In this document: positions 51,160 to 60,082 of the stretch, piece after piece
Layout: each line of letters begins with the position of its first letter
Numbering within the stretch: position 1 is the first letter of the stretch
DNA from: Pseudonocardia acidicola
Lineage (GTDB): Bacteria; Actinomycetota; Actinomycetes; Mycobacteriales; Pseudonocardiaceae
DNA: 64,000 bases
Assembly (NCBI RefSeq): GCF_012911935.1
Contig: NZ_JAAXLA010000022.1
Location: 28,173 to 92,172 of the forward strand
Direction of reading: 5' to 3'
Notes under the pieces: generated by a model
The model's input: the letters and a program-made list of their open reading frames with translations, nothing else
What the model was told of the DNA's origin: nothing
Database searches by the model: none
Position numbers and translations under genes: made by a program

Positions 51160-52745
51160 GAGGCTCCCTCTGGCCGCGGGGACCCCGCGGCCTGCTCGAT
51201 CGGGTGCTCGTCGGCGGCCCGGCGGCGCAGGTCGACCCGGCGGATCTTCCCGGTGGGGTTGCGTGGCAGCTCCGGCACGAACTCCAGGTGCTTGGGCACC
51301 TTGTAGCGGGCCAGGTTGGCCTCGAGGTGGGCACGCAGCTCGGCCTCGGCCAGCGTCGCTCCGTCGCGCAGCTGCACGTAGCCGACCCCGACCTCGCCCC
51401 ACTGCCGGTCGGCCACCCCGACGACGGCGCAGTCGGCGACGTCGTCGAGCGCCACGGCGACAGCCTCCACCTCCGCGGGGTACACGTTCTCCCCGCCGGA
51501 GATGTACACGTCCTTGACCCGGTCGACCACGTGCGCCCAGCCGTCGCCGTCGACGCGCAGCACGTCGCCGCTGCGGAACCACCGGCCGTCGACGAAGCTC
51601 GCGGCGGTCTCCTCGGGCCGGTTCCAGTAGCCGGTGAACACGTGCGGCCCCCGCACCACCAGCTCGGCCGGCTCGCCGCCGACCGGCTCGGGCCGGCCGT
51701 CGCGCAGCAGCGCGACGTCGGTGAAGAAGTGCGGCACCCCGACCGCGGTCGGGTGGGCGGGCGTGCCGTCGTGGGTGCTCATGTACACCCCCGGCGACGC
51801 CTCGGTCATGCCGTAGCCCTGCAGCAGCCGGACCCCGCGGCCCAACCAGGCCCGCGCGACGCGCTCCTGCACCGGCGACCCGCCGTACTGCACGAGGATG
51901 AGCGAGCTCAGGTCGGCGGAGTCCCATGCGGGGTGCTCGCACATCATCTGCAGCATGGTCGGCACCGCGGAGAAGCCGGTGATCCGCGCGGCCGACACCC
52001 GCTCCAGCACCAGCCCCGGATCGGCCTTCGCCACCAGTTCCACGCTGCCGCCCTTGAACAGCGTGGGCAGCGTGAGCTGGCTCAGACCGACGCAGTGGAA
52101 CAGCGGGGCGATGCACAGCGCCCGGTCGGTGCTCAGCACGTCGACGTGCGCGAGGTAGTTGATCGTGTTCCAGGTCAGGTTGCCGTGGGTCAGCACGGCG
52201 CCCTTGGGCCGGCCGGTGGTGCCGGAGGTGTAGAGGATGATCGCCGGGTCGTCGAGCCCGACCGGCGGCTCCGCGCCGAGCGCCGGGCCGTGCGCGATCT
52301 CCGCCTCGTAGTCCAGCCCGCCCGCCGGGCAGCTGGTCGGGTGCACCGCGAGCACCTGCAGCCCGGCCGGTAACGCCGTGGCCGCGACCAGCGCGTCGGT
52401 GTCGGCGCTGTGCACCAGGACCGATGCGCCCCCGTCGTCGAGCATGTACCGGACCTCGGCGCCGGAGAGGCGGTAGTTCAGCGGCACCGCGATCGCCCCG
52501 AGCAGCCAGGCGGCGAAGAACGTCTCGAACACCTCGACGGCGTTCACGCCCAGGTACGCCACCCGGTCGCCCGGCCCGACCCCGAGCCGGCGCAGCGCCC
52601 CGGCGTACCGCGCGGTGCGCTCGGCCAGCCCGGCGTAGGTGAGCGAGCGTCGCGGGTCGAGCAGCGCCGTCCGGTCCGGGGAGATCCGCGCCCGGCGGGC
52701 CGGCCAGGTACCCAGGCCCGGGTTCGGGCCGGCGATCAGGCTCAT
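51156..52745 (-). CDS. Acyl-CoA synthetase (FadD-like)
   Basis: 529 aa from ATG 52745, which has GAGGA seven nucleotides upstream; an in-frame GTG at 52784 has none. The adenylation motif ILYTSGTTGRPKGAVLTHGN, the A5 motif LLQGYGMTEASPGVYMS, the hinge GDVLRVDGDGWAHVVDRVKD and the final NPTGKIRRVDLR with catalytic Lys are intact. It forms acyl- or aryl-CoA esters, probably of the operon's substrate. It is the first enzyme gene after the MarR gene and lies directly behind a cluster of CTTGATA operator half-sites. Confidence 0.88.
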   Translation of the reverse strand: MSLIAGPNPGLGTWPARRARISPDRTALLDPRRSLTYAGLAERTARYAGALRRLGVGPGDRVAYLGVNAVEVFETFFAAWLLGAIAVPLNYRLSGAEVRYMLDDGGASVLVHSADTDALVAATALPAGLQVLAVHPTSCPAGGLDYEAEIAHGPALGAEPPVGLDDPAIILYTSGTTGRPKGAVLTHGNLTWNTINYLAHVDVLSTDRALCIAPLFHCVGLSQLTLPTLFKGGSVELVAKADPGLVLERVSAARITGFSAVPTMLQMMCEHPAWDSADLSSLILVQYGGSPVQERVARAWLGRGVRLLQGYGMTEASPGVYMSTHDGTPAHPTAVGVPHFFTDVALLRDGRPEPVGGEPAELVVRGPHVFTGYWNRPEETAASFVDGRWFRSGDVLRVDGDGWAHVVDRVKDVYISGGENVYPAEVEAVAVALDDVADCAVVGVADRQWGEVGVGYVQLRDGATLAEAELRAHLEANLARYKVPKHLEFVPELPRNPTGKIRRVDLRRRAADEHPIEQAAGSPRPEGAS

Positions 52746-52799
52746 CTGCACGTCCTCGTCGAGTGCGGGCGCGGTGACGGACACCCCGGTCCCGGCAGT

Positions 52800-52852
52800 A
52801 TCAAGCTCCTTGATGTGTCCCTTGATAGCAAGAGGCTTGATATCGGGTCAAG
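52800..52852. promoter_or_regulatory. MarR operator array and promoter of the acyl-CoA operon
   Basis: Three inverted repeats overlap: ATCAAG-CTC-CTTGAT (52800-52814), CTTG-ATAG-CAAG (52821-52832) and CTTGA-TATCGGG-TCAAG (52836-52852). On the minus strand TTGACC (52851-52846) and TATCAA (52827-52822), 18 bp apart, form a promoter lying inside the repeats. This is the expected layout for MarR repression. Confidence 0.65.
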
Positions 52853-52911
52853 CACCGCTCGTCGACCGCCCCGCCGGGCGCGCCGGAAGCCCCGCGCGGG
52901 CAGCGGTTCCG

Positions 52912-53388
52912 TCATGGCGGCCCCCCGCCGTCCGCCGGCTCCTCGGTGAGGGCCGCCAGGCACCGCTCCAGCGCCTGCCCGAACGCGGCCGCCTCGTCCG
53001 GCGTGAGCGCCCGCAGCATCCGCTCCTCCAGGCGATCGACCACCCGGTGGCACGACCGCAGAACCTCGGCACCGTGCTCGGTCAGCCACGCGCGCAGGAT
53101 CCGCCGGTTCGACTCATCCGGGCGACGTTCGATGAGCCCGTCGCGCTCCATCGTCGCCACCAGCTGATGCATCGCCTGCGGACTCACCACGTGACGGCGG
53201 GCCAGTTGCGCCGACGACAGACCGCCCCGCCGCTCGAGAATGCTCAGCGCCGTGTACTGGTGCAGCGTCACCCCGAGCGGCCGCAGTACCTCTTCCATTC
53301 GCGCCCGCTCGGCCATCTCCAACCGCTTCACCAGGTACGTCAGCCGCTGACCCCGCTGACCTGCCGGACGTGCCGCGAGCTCCGTCAT
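52912..53388 (-). CDS. MarR-family regulator of the acyl-CoA operon
   Basis: 158 aa. The dimer helix LTYLVKRLEMAERARMEEVL, HTH segment LSSAQLARRHVVSPQAMHQL, wing GLIERRPDESNRRILRAWLT and C-terminal coiled helix LEERMLRALTPDEAAAFGQA form a complete MarR. It is transcribed in the same direction as the operon, 166 bp upstream of the first ligase. Similar operator motifs lie both downstream of it (52800-52852) and before its own start (53399-53417), so it probably represses itself and the operon. The gene context is like CouR/FerR regulators, which sense hydroxycinnamoyl-CoA. Confidence 0.87.
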   Translation of the reverse strand: MTELAARPAGQRGQRLTYLVKRLEMAERARMEEVLRPLGVTLHQYTALSILERRGGLSSAQLARRHVVSPQAMHQLVATMERDGLIERRPDESNRRILRAWLTEHGAEVLRSCHRVVDRLEERMLRALTPDEAAAFGQALERCLAALTEEPADGGGPP

Positions 53389-53398
53389 GACCCGGAGC

Positions 53399-53417
53399 GT
53401 ATCCAGAAACTTGATAC
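53399..53417. promoter_or_regulatory. Candidate MarR autoregulatory site
   Basis: GTATC and GATAC form an inverted pair 9 bp apart, including CTTGATAC, immediately upstream of the MarR start at 53388. The CTTGATA half-site is the one repeated at 52821 and 52836. Confidence 0.5.
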
Positions 53418-53582
53418 GCAGGCGGCGGTCAGGATCAGCCGCGGATGGGTGTTCACCCTACGGCGCCCCGTGTGGGGATCGTTCGCCACCGGGGTCGGCG
53501 GCATCGCGGCGGGCATGGTCTCCGGCAGCGTGGCCCGGGTGCGCCGCAGTGGGATGGTCCAGCTCGCCGCGGCCGAGTCTGC

Positions 53583-53744
53583 GCGGCCGAGTACGTCATC
53601 GGCGTCGCCGGAGCCGAGATCGGCAACTTCCGCGGCGGCCTGGCCGCCTCGCTGACGTCGGCGCCGATCGCGCTCATCACCGGAGGCCTCGCGGCGGCGG
53701 CCGTCACCGTGGTCGTCGGTCTGACGAACCCCGGACTTCGTCGT
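53583..53744 (+). pseudogene. EntS-like MFS exporter, C-terminal relict
   Basis: The plus strand reads AAEYVIGVAGAEIGNFRGGL, then AASLTSAPIALITGGLAAAA and VTVVVGLTNPGLRR. This aligns with the last two helices of MFS_3/enterobactin-exporter-like proteins (usual NELGEFESGLTAALLGAVPA, then a final helix and ELRR). A possible earlier part (RRPVWGSFATGVGGIAAGMV) lies in another frame at 53460-53580. No start or complete body exists. Confidence 0.5.
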
Positions 53745-54201
53745 TGCACGACACCGGACCGCGATTCCGGCACAGCGCCGACCGCAGCGGCGCGGCTCCC
53801 GGCGGCAGGACCTGTGCAGCCCGCTACAGACCAGCAGCGCGCCGACCTCCCCCGGACAGTGAGGCCGACCTGGATGTGGTCGGCGCTTCGGTCCGAACGG
53901 GGTTCCGGCGGCTGCGGGGATTTCGTGGCCGTCGCGTGTCGACGCGGATCGGCGACGGCCATAGGCTGAGCCGACGCTGCGGTGGAGTGATCCTCGGAAG
54001 AGGATGGTTCGTCGACACCGCCCGGGTGCGACGATCACTGTCGTTGATCGTGCCGATGCTGGCTGCGAGGAGCCGAGGATGCGGTGCCTGCCGACCCGAC
54101 CCAGCTGTGGTCGGTGTGGCTCACGGCGGGCATCGGTCCTGCGGGGGGCGGGGCGGCGCGGTGACTGATCCTGCTGACGGCTTCGGGGACACGGTACGGG
54201 C
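53745..54201. other. Intergenic region before the giant regulator gene
   Basis: I see no supported gene. A short plus-strand scrap near 54085-54165 (PADPTQLWSVWLTAGIGPAG, then a stop) looks coding-like, but I do not recognise it. A small inverted repeat (ATCCTC-GGAA-GAGGAT, about 53990) is present. The promoter of the 1826-aa gene should lie in the last 150 bp, but I see no clear -35/-10 pair. Confidence 0.35.
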
Positions 54202-57200
54202 ATGACCGGTTCGGCAGAGCGTGGCAGCCCGGACAGGTTGTTCGTCGGGGGCGGCGAGCTGGGCACCGCCATGGCCGCCACCGACTGGGCGCAGACGCCG
54301 TTGGGGCCGCCGGAGTCGTGGTCAGCGGAGCTGCGCAGCGTGGTGCGAGTGCTGTTGACCTCGCGGTTCTCGATGTGGATGGCGTGGGGTCCCGAGCTGA
54401 CGATGTTCTACAACGACGCCTACCGCCGGGACACGCTGCGGGCCAAGCACCCGTGGGCGCTGGGGCGGCCGGCGGCGCAGGTGTGGGCGGAGATCTGGGA
54501 CGACATCGGCCCGCGGATCGAGTCCGTGCTGGCCACCGGTGTCGCGACCTGGGATGAGGACCTGCTGCTGTTCCTGGAGCGCAGCAGCTACCCGGAGGAG
54601 ACGTACCATACGTTCTCCTACAGCCCGCTGGGTGAGTCCGGCCGGGTGGTCGGGATGTTGTGCGTGGTCACCGAGAACACCGACCGAGTGCTGTCCGAGC
54701 GGCGGATGGGAACGCTGCGCGATCTCGCCACCGCGCTCGCCCCGGGCGGCACCCAGGCCGATGTGCTCGCCGCGGTGTCCGCCCAGCTCGGCGCGAACCC
54801 CCGGGATCTGCCGTTCACCGCGACCTATCTGTTCGACGACGGTGGCGCGGGGTTGTCCTGCACGAGCGGCGTCGAGCCCGGCTCACCGGCAGCTCCGGAG
54901 CGGATCTCCGACGGCGACGCGGACCGCTGGTGGCGCCTCGACCGGTTGCGCGGCGGGCAGAGCGTGCTGCTCGACCTCGGCACGCGGTTCGATCGGCTGC
55001 CGGCCGGGGCGTGGACCCGGCCGCCCACCCAGGCGATCGCGCTGCCGCTGGCCGGGCAGAGCGAGGCGGGCACCCGTGGGTTCCTGGTGGCGGGCCTGAG
55101 TCCGGTCCGCGCGTTCGACGAGCGCTACCGCGGGTTCGCCGAACTGCTCGCCGGGCAGATCGCCGCCAGCCTGGCCGCGGCCGGCGCTTACGAGGTGGAG
55201 CGGCGCCGCGCCGAGGCGCTGGCCGAGCTGGACCGGGCCAAGACCGAGTTCTTCACCGGCATCAGCCACGAGTTCCGTACCCCGCTGACCCTGATCCGCG
55301 GCCCTGTCCAGGACCTGCTCGCGGCCGGCGAGTCCGGAGACGGGCTTGATCCGGAGCGGATGCGGGCCGAGCTGGTGTCGGTGGACCGCAACGCCGGCCG
55401 GTTGGGCCGGCTGGTGGACAACCTGCTCGACTTCACCCGGGTGCAGGCCGGCCGCGCTCAGGCCCGGTTCGCCCCCACGGACCTGGCCGCGGTCACCGCG
55501 GACCTGGCCAGCATGTTCCGTGCCGCGATCGAACGCGCCGGTCTGTCGTTCACCGTGAAGGCCCCGCCGCTTGCCGAGCCGGTGTGGGTGGACCGGCAGA
55601 TGTGGGAGAAGGTCGTTCTCAACCTGCTCTCCAATGCTCTGAAGTACACCCTGCGCGGCAGAATCACCGTCACCGTGCGCGGGGACGCCGATGCGGCCGT
55701 GCTCGAGGTGGCGGACACCGGGGCCGGGATCCCGGCCGACGAGCTGCCGCGGCTGTTCGAGCGGTTCCACCGGGTGCCCGGCAGCCGGGGCCGGTCGGTG
55801 GAGGGCAGCGGCATCGGGCTGGCCCTGGTCCACGAGCTGGTCGAGCTGCACGGCGGCCACGTCACGGTCGAGTCGGTCGTGGGCGCCGGAACGACGTCCA
55901 CGGTGCGGGTGCCGCTCGGGTCGGCGCATCTGCCCGCCGGCCAGGGTGCCGAGCAGACCGTCGACCTGTCCGCTGCCGCGGCACGAGCCGCGGCGCCCTA
56001 CCTGGCCGAGGCGCTGGGCTGGCTCGCTCCGATCGACGGTGACGACACCGTGGACGACGCCGGCCTCGCCGAGGTGAGCGGGGAGGCGGTTCCGGCGGCG
56101 GGCAGCGTCCGGGTGGCCGGTGACGGGGGGTACGAGGAGGATCGTGCGGGATCGGTGCGTGCGTCGGTACTGGTGGTCGACGACAACACCGACATGCGCG
56201 CGTACCTGACCCGTCTGTTCGCGTCCCGCTACGCGGTGCAGGCGGCCTCCGACGGGCAGGCGGCGCTGGAGGCGATCCGGTCGGAGCCGCCGGACCTGGT
56301 CGTGACCGACGTGATGATGCCGCGGCTCGACGGGTTCGGGCTGCTGGCCGCGCTACGCGCGGATCCGCACACCGCGACCCTGCCGGTGATCGTGTTGTCG
56401 GCCCGGGCAGGCCAGGAGGCAGCGATCGAGGGCCTGGCGGCGGGCGCGGACGAGTACCTGATCAAACCGTTCACCGCCGCGGAGCTGCTGGCCCGGGTCC
56501 GGTCGGTCCTGACGCTGGCGCAGGTACGACGGCAGGAGGCGAACTGGCGGGGCGCGCTGCTCAATGCGCTGCGGGACGGCCTGTTCGTGGTGAACGGCGC
56601 CGGGCAGGTCGTGGAGATCAACGACGGGTTCGCCGAGATCTTCGGCTACGGCACCGACGGACTGCCCTACGAGCTGCCGCACCCGTGGTGGCCCGATCCC
56701 GACACCGACCCGGACGCCTACGCCCGGGTCATGGCGGCGATGGACGCGCTGCAGACCACCGGCCGTGGCCGCCACCTGTTGGCGCTGCGGCACCGCGACG
56801 GGCGGCGGCTGTGGGTGGAGATCTCCGCGGATACGGTTCCCGACCCTGACGGGCCCGGGCCACCGATGCTGATCGGAGTGGCCCGGGACGTCACCGCCGC
56901 CCACCGTGCCGCGCAGCGCGACCGGTTGCTGGCCGAGGCGGGCCAGATCCTGGCCGATGCGGACGAGCGCGGCGGTGGGGTGGTCGGGCGGTTGCAGCAG
57001 GTCGCCGATCTCGCCGCGGCCGTGTTCGACGACGGGGTTCTGGTCGCGCGTACGGCCGCGGACGGGCGGATGCCGCCGGTCGTGGCGGCGCACCCGCACC
57101 AGCCCGAACTGGCTGCGGCGATACTGGAGCTGGGCCCTTACCGCATCCCCGCGGCGCTGGTCGAGACCTACCGGCGGGGTCGGGCGTTCGTGCTCGACCC

Positions 57201-59682
57201 CACCCCGCCCGACCTGCTGCGCGAAGCTCTCGGCGACGATGCCTACGCCGCCCGGGCCCACATCGGGCTGGGCGCCACCCTGGTCGCCCCGCTGGCCGTC
57301 AGGGGCCGGCTACTGGGCCTGCTGATCGTCATCTGTCCTGGCGGCCATCCACCGCGCCACCCCGTCGGGCACGTAGGCAGGCGTCCGCCCACCCTCCGGC
57401 AGGAGCCGGTCACCGCGGGCGCGGCGGGTTCAGAGCCTGCGGGTGTGGAGCCGACGGGGCGGTTCGACCAGGCCGACGTCGAGGTGGCCCAGGAACTCGC
57501 CCGCCGGATCGCGGTCGCGTTGGAGGCCGAGCGGGTCGCGACCCGGGAACACCAACTCAACGCGGCGTCTGCGGCGTTGGCGGCTGCGGCCACGGTGCCC
57601 GAAGCCGCGGCCGCGCTGGCTCATGCGGTCCGCGACGCGCTGGAGGCGACCGGGGTCGTGGTGTACACGGCGCGCTCCGACGAGCCGCGCCGGCTGCATC
57701 TGGAACACGATCTGGGTTTCCCCGAGGGGTTCGCTGCCGGGACCGCTGCGGGCGACGGTGCTCGTGAGTGGGTGTGTACGGAGGTGGTGCGCACCGGGGA
57801 GCCGGTCTGGTCGGACGACGCGCGGGCAGGGGACGAGCGCTACCCGCCCGTCATCGAGACCGAGCCGATGACCCCGGGGTCGCCGGTGAAGGCGGTCGCG
57901 GCGCTGCCGCTGCAGCTGGGCGGGCGGATGCTGGGCGTGCTCATGGCCACCTTCGCCACCCCGCGGGAGTTCACCCCGGCCGATCGCGGTTTCGCCACCA
58001 CCCTGGTCGGACAGGCCGCGCAAGCCTTCGAGCGGGCCGCGTTGACCGACGCCCGCTGGGAGACCGCGCGAACTCTGCAACAGCACCTGTTGCCCGCGGC
58101 TCCACCCAGCGTGAACCAGGTGGAGGTGGCGACCCGCTACTTGCCCGCGGTGCACGACGTCGCCGCCGGCGGGGACTGGTACGACGTCATCCGCCTGGAC
58201 GAGCAGCGCACCGCGGTCGTGGTCGGTGATGTCGTCGGGCAGGGCGCCACCGCGGCCGCGGTCATGGGACAGCTGCGCTCCGGATTGGCGCTGGCGCTGA
58301 CGAACCTCGGTCCGGACGTCGACCCAGCCGTCGCGTTGGCCCAGCTCAACCGCTACACCGCCCGGGTACCGGGGGCGCGCGGCTCGACGGCGGTGTGTCT
58401 GATCGTCGACACCGAGAACCGCCAGATCCGGTGGGCGCGGGCCGGGCACCCACCACCTCTGCTGATCCCCCACGAGGGGACGCTGCGGTATCTCGACGCC
58501 GCCGCCGGCCCACTGCTCGGGGCATTCCGCGCCGACACCGCCGATGGTGACGGGGCGGTCGCGCTGTATGAGCAGGCGGTCACCGACTTCTCCCCCGGCG
58601 ACACCGTCGTGCTCTACACCGACGGGCTGGTCGAGCGCCGCGGCGAGATCATCGACGACGGCATGGACCGGGTCGCCGCCGCCGTCCACGAGGTGCCCGG
58701 AGCCGACCCGGCCCGGCTGGTCGCCCGGCTGTTCGCCGCCGCAGTCCCGGACGGGCACGCCCACGACGACATCGCGGTCCTCGCCGCCCGCGCCCTACCC
58801 GCTCCACTCCGGCAGCGCCGCCCGGCCGACCCCCGCGAGCTGGCCGCGGTGCGGCGCACCGTTGCCGGTTGGGCGGCGCTGGCCGCGCTGGACAAGGACC
58901 TGGTCGACGACCTGCAACTCGCGCTCGGCGAGGCCGTCGCGAATACCGTCGAGCACGCCTACCCCTCCGACCACGACGGCGAAGTCGAGTACACGCTGCG
59001 TCGCTGCGACGGCGGGGCGAGCGTGCAGGCGACCGTGACCGACCACGGCACCTGGCGGCCACCACCGGCCGACCGCGGCTACCGGGGCCGCGGCCTGGAA
59101 CTGATCCGTGCCCTCGCTCCCGACCTGACCGTCGAGCACGACGCCCGTGGGCCGGACGGGCGCGGAACCACGGTGCGGTTCACCCTGACCGCTCCGCAGA
59201 CCGACACCGACGCCGCAGCCTCGGTCCCGGCCCGGGACATGGTGGCTCCCCCGGGGCCGCCGCTCGCCGAGGGGCAGCCGGCTTCGCTCCAGGTGCAGGC
59301 CGAACGGGACCGGCTCCACCTGGCGCTGCACGGTGAGATCGATCTGCCCGCCGTCCAGGCCGTCCGCGCCGACCTGCTCGCCCACCTGGACGCCGACCCG
59401 GCCACACCCATGGTCCTCGACCTGCACCGGACCAGCTACCTGTCCAGCGCCGGCATCGGGCTCCTGCTCGACCTGGCCGAACACGCCCGCGCCGGCGGCC
59501 GCCGGCTCGAGATCGAGCACGACACCACCGGCCCCGTCGCCCGAGTCCTCACCCTCGCCGGCCTCTGCCCCACGCTCACCAACCCACCGCAACCGGCGGC
59601 CGGCCCCGGTGACCACCGCGAGCAGCCCGGCAACAGGTCCCCCGGCAGCGGTTCGGCCGACGTGCCAACGACATCCCGATGA
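54202..59682 (+). CDS. Giant hybrid sensor: PAS-GAF-histidine kinase-REC-PAS-GAF-GAF-SpoIIE phosphatase-RsbW-like ATPase-STAS
   Basis: 1826 aa, one frame. Order by residue: PAS-like 25-155; GAF 185-320; HisKA with GISHEFRTPLTLI (H356); HATPase 455-575 (N box NLLSNALKYT, VADTGAGIP, GSGIGLAL); receiver 655-770 (D660/D661, phospho-acceptor D703, K755); PAS 790-900; GAF about 905-1110; GAF about 1130-1280; PP2C/SpoIIE 1290-1530 (GGDWYD D1325, GDVVGQG D1343, HDDIAVLAAR D1522/D1523); second HATPase of anti-sigma type 1540-1655 (LALGEAVANTVEHAYP, N1581); STAS 1690-1795 (YLSSAGIGLL, S1748/S1749). It lacks membrane helices. So it joins a phosphorelay to a partner-switch phosphatase, kinase and antagonist domain in one chain. 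Catalytic residues look intact throughout. The start is the first ATG, with a weak ribosome-binding site. Confidence 0.92.
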   Translation: MTGSAERGSPDRLFVGGGELGTAMAATDWAQTPLGPPESWSAELRSVVRVLLTSRFSMWMAWGPELTMFYNDAYRRDTLRAKHPWALGRPAAQVWAEIWDDIGPRIESVLATGVATWDEDLLLFLERSSYPEETYHTFSYSPLGESGRVVGMLCVVTENTDRVLSERRMGTLRDLATALAPGGTQADVLAAVSAQLGANPRDLPFTATYLFDDGGAGLSCTSGVEPGSPAAPERISDGDADRWWRLDRLRGGQSVLLDLGTRFDRLPAGAWTRPPTQAIALPLAGQSEAGTRGFLVAGLSPVRAFDERYRGFAELLAGQIAASLAAAGAYEVERRRAEALAELDRAKTEFFTGISHEFRTPLTLIRGPVQDLLAAGESGDGLDPERMRAELVSVDRNAGRLGRLVDNLLDFTRVQAGRAQARFAPTDLAAVTADLASMFRAAIERAGLSFTVKAPPLAEPVWVDRQMWEKVVLNLLSNALKYTLRGRITVTVRGDADAAVLEVADTGAGIPADELPRLFERFHRVPGSRGRSVEGSGIGLALVHELVELHGGHVTVESVVGAGTTSTVRVPLGSAHLPAGQGAEQTVDLSAAAARAAAPYLAEALGWLAPIDGDDTVDDAGLAEVSGEAVPAAGSVRVAGDGGYEEDRAGSVRASVLVVDDNTDMRAYLTRLFASRYAVQAASDGQAALEAIRSEPPDLVVTDVMMPRLDGFGLLAALRADPHTATLPVIVLSARAGQEAAIEGLAAGADEYLIKPFTAAELLARVRSVLTLAQVRRQEANWRGALLNALRDGLFVVNGAGQVVEINDGFAEIFGYGTDGLPYELPHPWWPDPDTDPDAYARVMAAMDALQTTGRGRHLLALRHRDGRRLWVEISADTVPDPDGPGPPMLIGVARDVTAAHRAAQRDRLLAEAGQILADADERGGGVVGRLQQVADLAAAVFDDGVLVARTAADGRMPPVVAAHPHQPELAAAILELGPYRIPAALVETYRRGRAFVLDPTPPDLLREALGDDAYAARAHIGLGATLVAPLAVRGRLLGLLIVICPGGHPPRHPVGHVGRRPPTLRQEPVTAGAAGSEPAGVEPTGRFDQADVEVAQELARRIAVALEAERVATREHQLNAASAALAAAATVPEAAAALAHAVRDALEATGVVVYTARSDEPRRLHLEHDLGFPEGFAAGTAAGDGAREWVCTEVVRTGEPVWSDDARAGDERYPPVIETEPMTPGSPVKAVAALPLQLGGRMLGVLMATFATPREFTPADRGFATTLVGQAAQAFERAALTDARWETARTLQQHLLPAAPPSVNQVEVATRYLPAVHDVAAGGDWYDVIRLDEQRTAVVVGDVVGQGATAAAVMGQLRSGLALALTNLGPDVDPAVALAQLNRYTARVPGARGSTAVCLIVDTENRQIRWARAGHPPPLLIPHEGTLRYLDAAAGPLLGAFRADTADGDGAVALYEQAVTDFSPGDTVVLYTDGLVERRGEIIDDGMDRVAAAVHEVPGADPARLVARLFAAAVPDGHAHDDIAVLAARALPAPLRQRRPADPRELAAVRRTVAGWAALAALDKDLVDDLQLALGEAVANTVEHAYPSDHDGEVEYTLRRCDGGASVQATVTDHGTWRPPPADRGYRGRGLELIRALAPDLTVEHDARGPDGRGTTVRFTLTAPQTDTDAAASVPARDMVAPPGPPLAEGQPASLQVQAERDRLHLALHGEIDLPAVQAVRADLLAHLDADPATPMVLDLHRTSYLSSAGIGLLLDLAEHARAGGRRLEIEHDTTGPVARVLTLAGLCPTLTNPPQPAAGPGDHREQPGNRSPGSGSADVPTTSR

Positions 59683-59760
59683 TCTCGGCTCGCGAGCCGT
59701 AGGTGCGGACCACCGGACTTCCTGGCCCGGGCGAAAGTCCAGCCGGGAAGGGACGCGTGC

Positions 59761-59856
59761 ATGAGGATCACCGGCGTCGACGTGGGTGGCGCCCACACCG
59801 ACATCATCGCCTTCGACGCCGCCGGCGGTGAGATCGCCGTCCACAAGGTCCCGAAG
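59761..59856 (+). pseudogene. Hydantoinase/oxoprolinase 5' scar
   Basis: The ATG at 59761 follows GGAAGGGACGCGTGC. The first 32 codons read ITGVDVGGAHTDIIAFDAAG then GEIAVHKVPK, the phosphate-binding start of HyuA-type proteins (compare IDVGGTNTDAVILDK at 28454-30019). After 59856 the sequence turns AT-rich, unrelated, and the frame ends at 59982. Only the first 6 percent of the gene is left. Confidence 0.6.
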
Positions 59857-59883
59857 AGGTTGCGAGGGGCCACCTGCAGATAT

Positions 59884-59912
59884 TTGACAGTGATCCGGAT
59901 CGCGATGATAGA
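59884..59912 (+). promoter_or_regulatory. Possible promoter in an AT-rich patch
   Basis: A perfect TTGACA (59884) is followed after 17 bp by GATAGA (59907), or after 18 bp by ATAGAA, inside a patch of about 90 bp that is clearly richer in A/T than its surroundings. It reads toward the nucleoside-hydrolase genes, 500 bp away. Confidence 0.35.
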
Positions 59913-60082
59913 AACGTATCTTGCAGTACGGTCTCGATCAAGGCCTCGACGTACGTTCTTCGTCAACGCCACTGTCAGCTAGCACATCGTGCGACCTTCG
60001 GCCGGGGCCCAGGTTTGGGCTGTCCAGGCGGCAGGGCTGCGCTTTGAAACGGTTCACCCAAGGACGGAGGCATCCCACGGTC

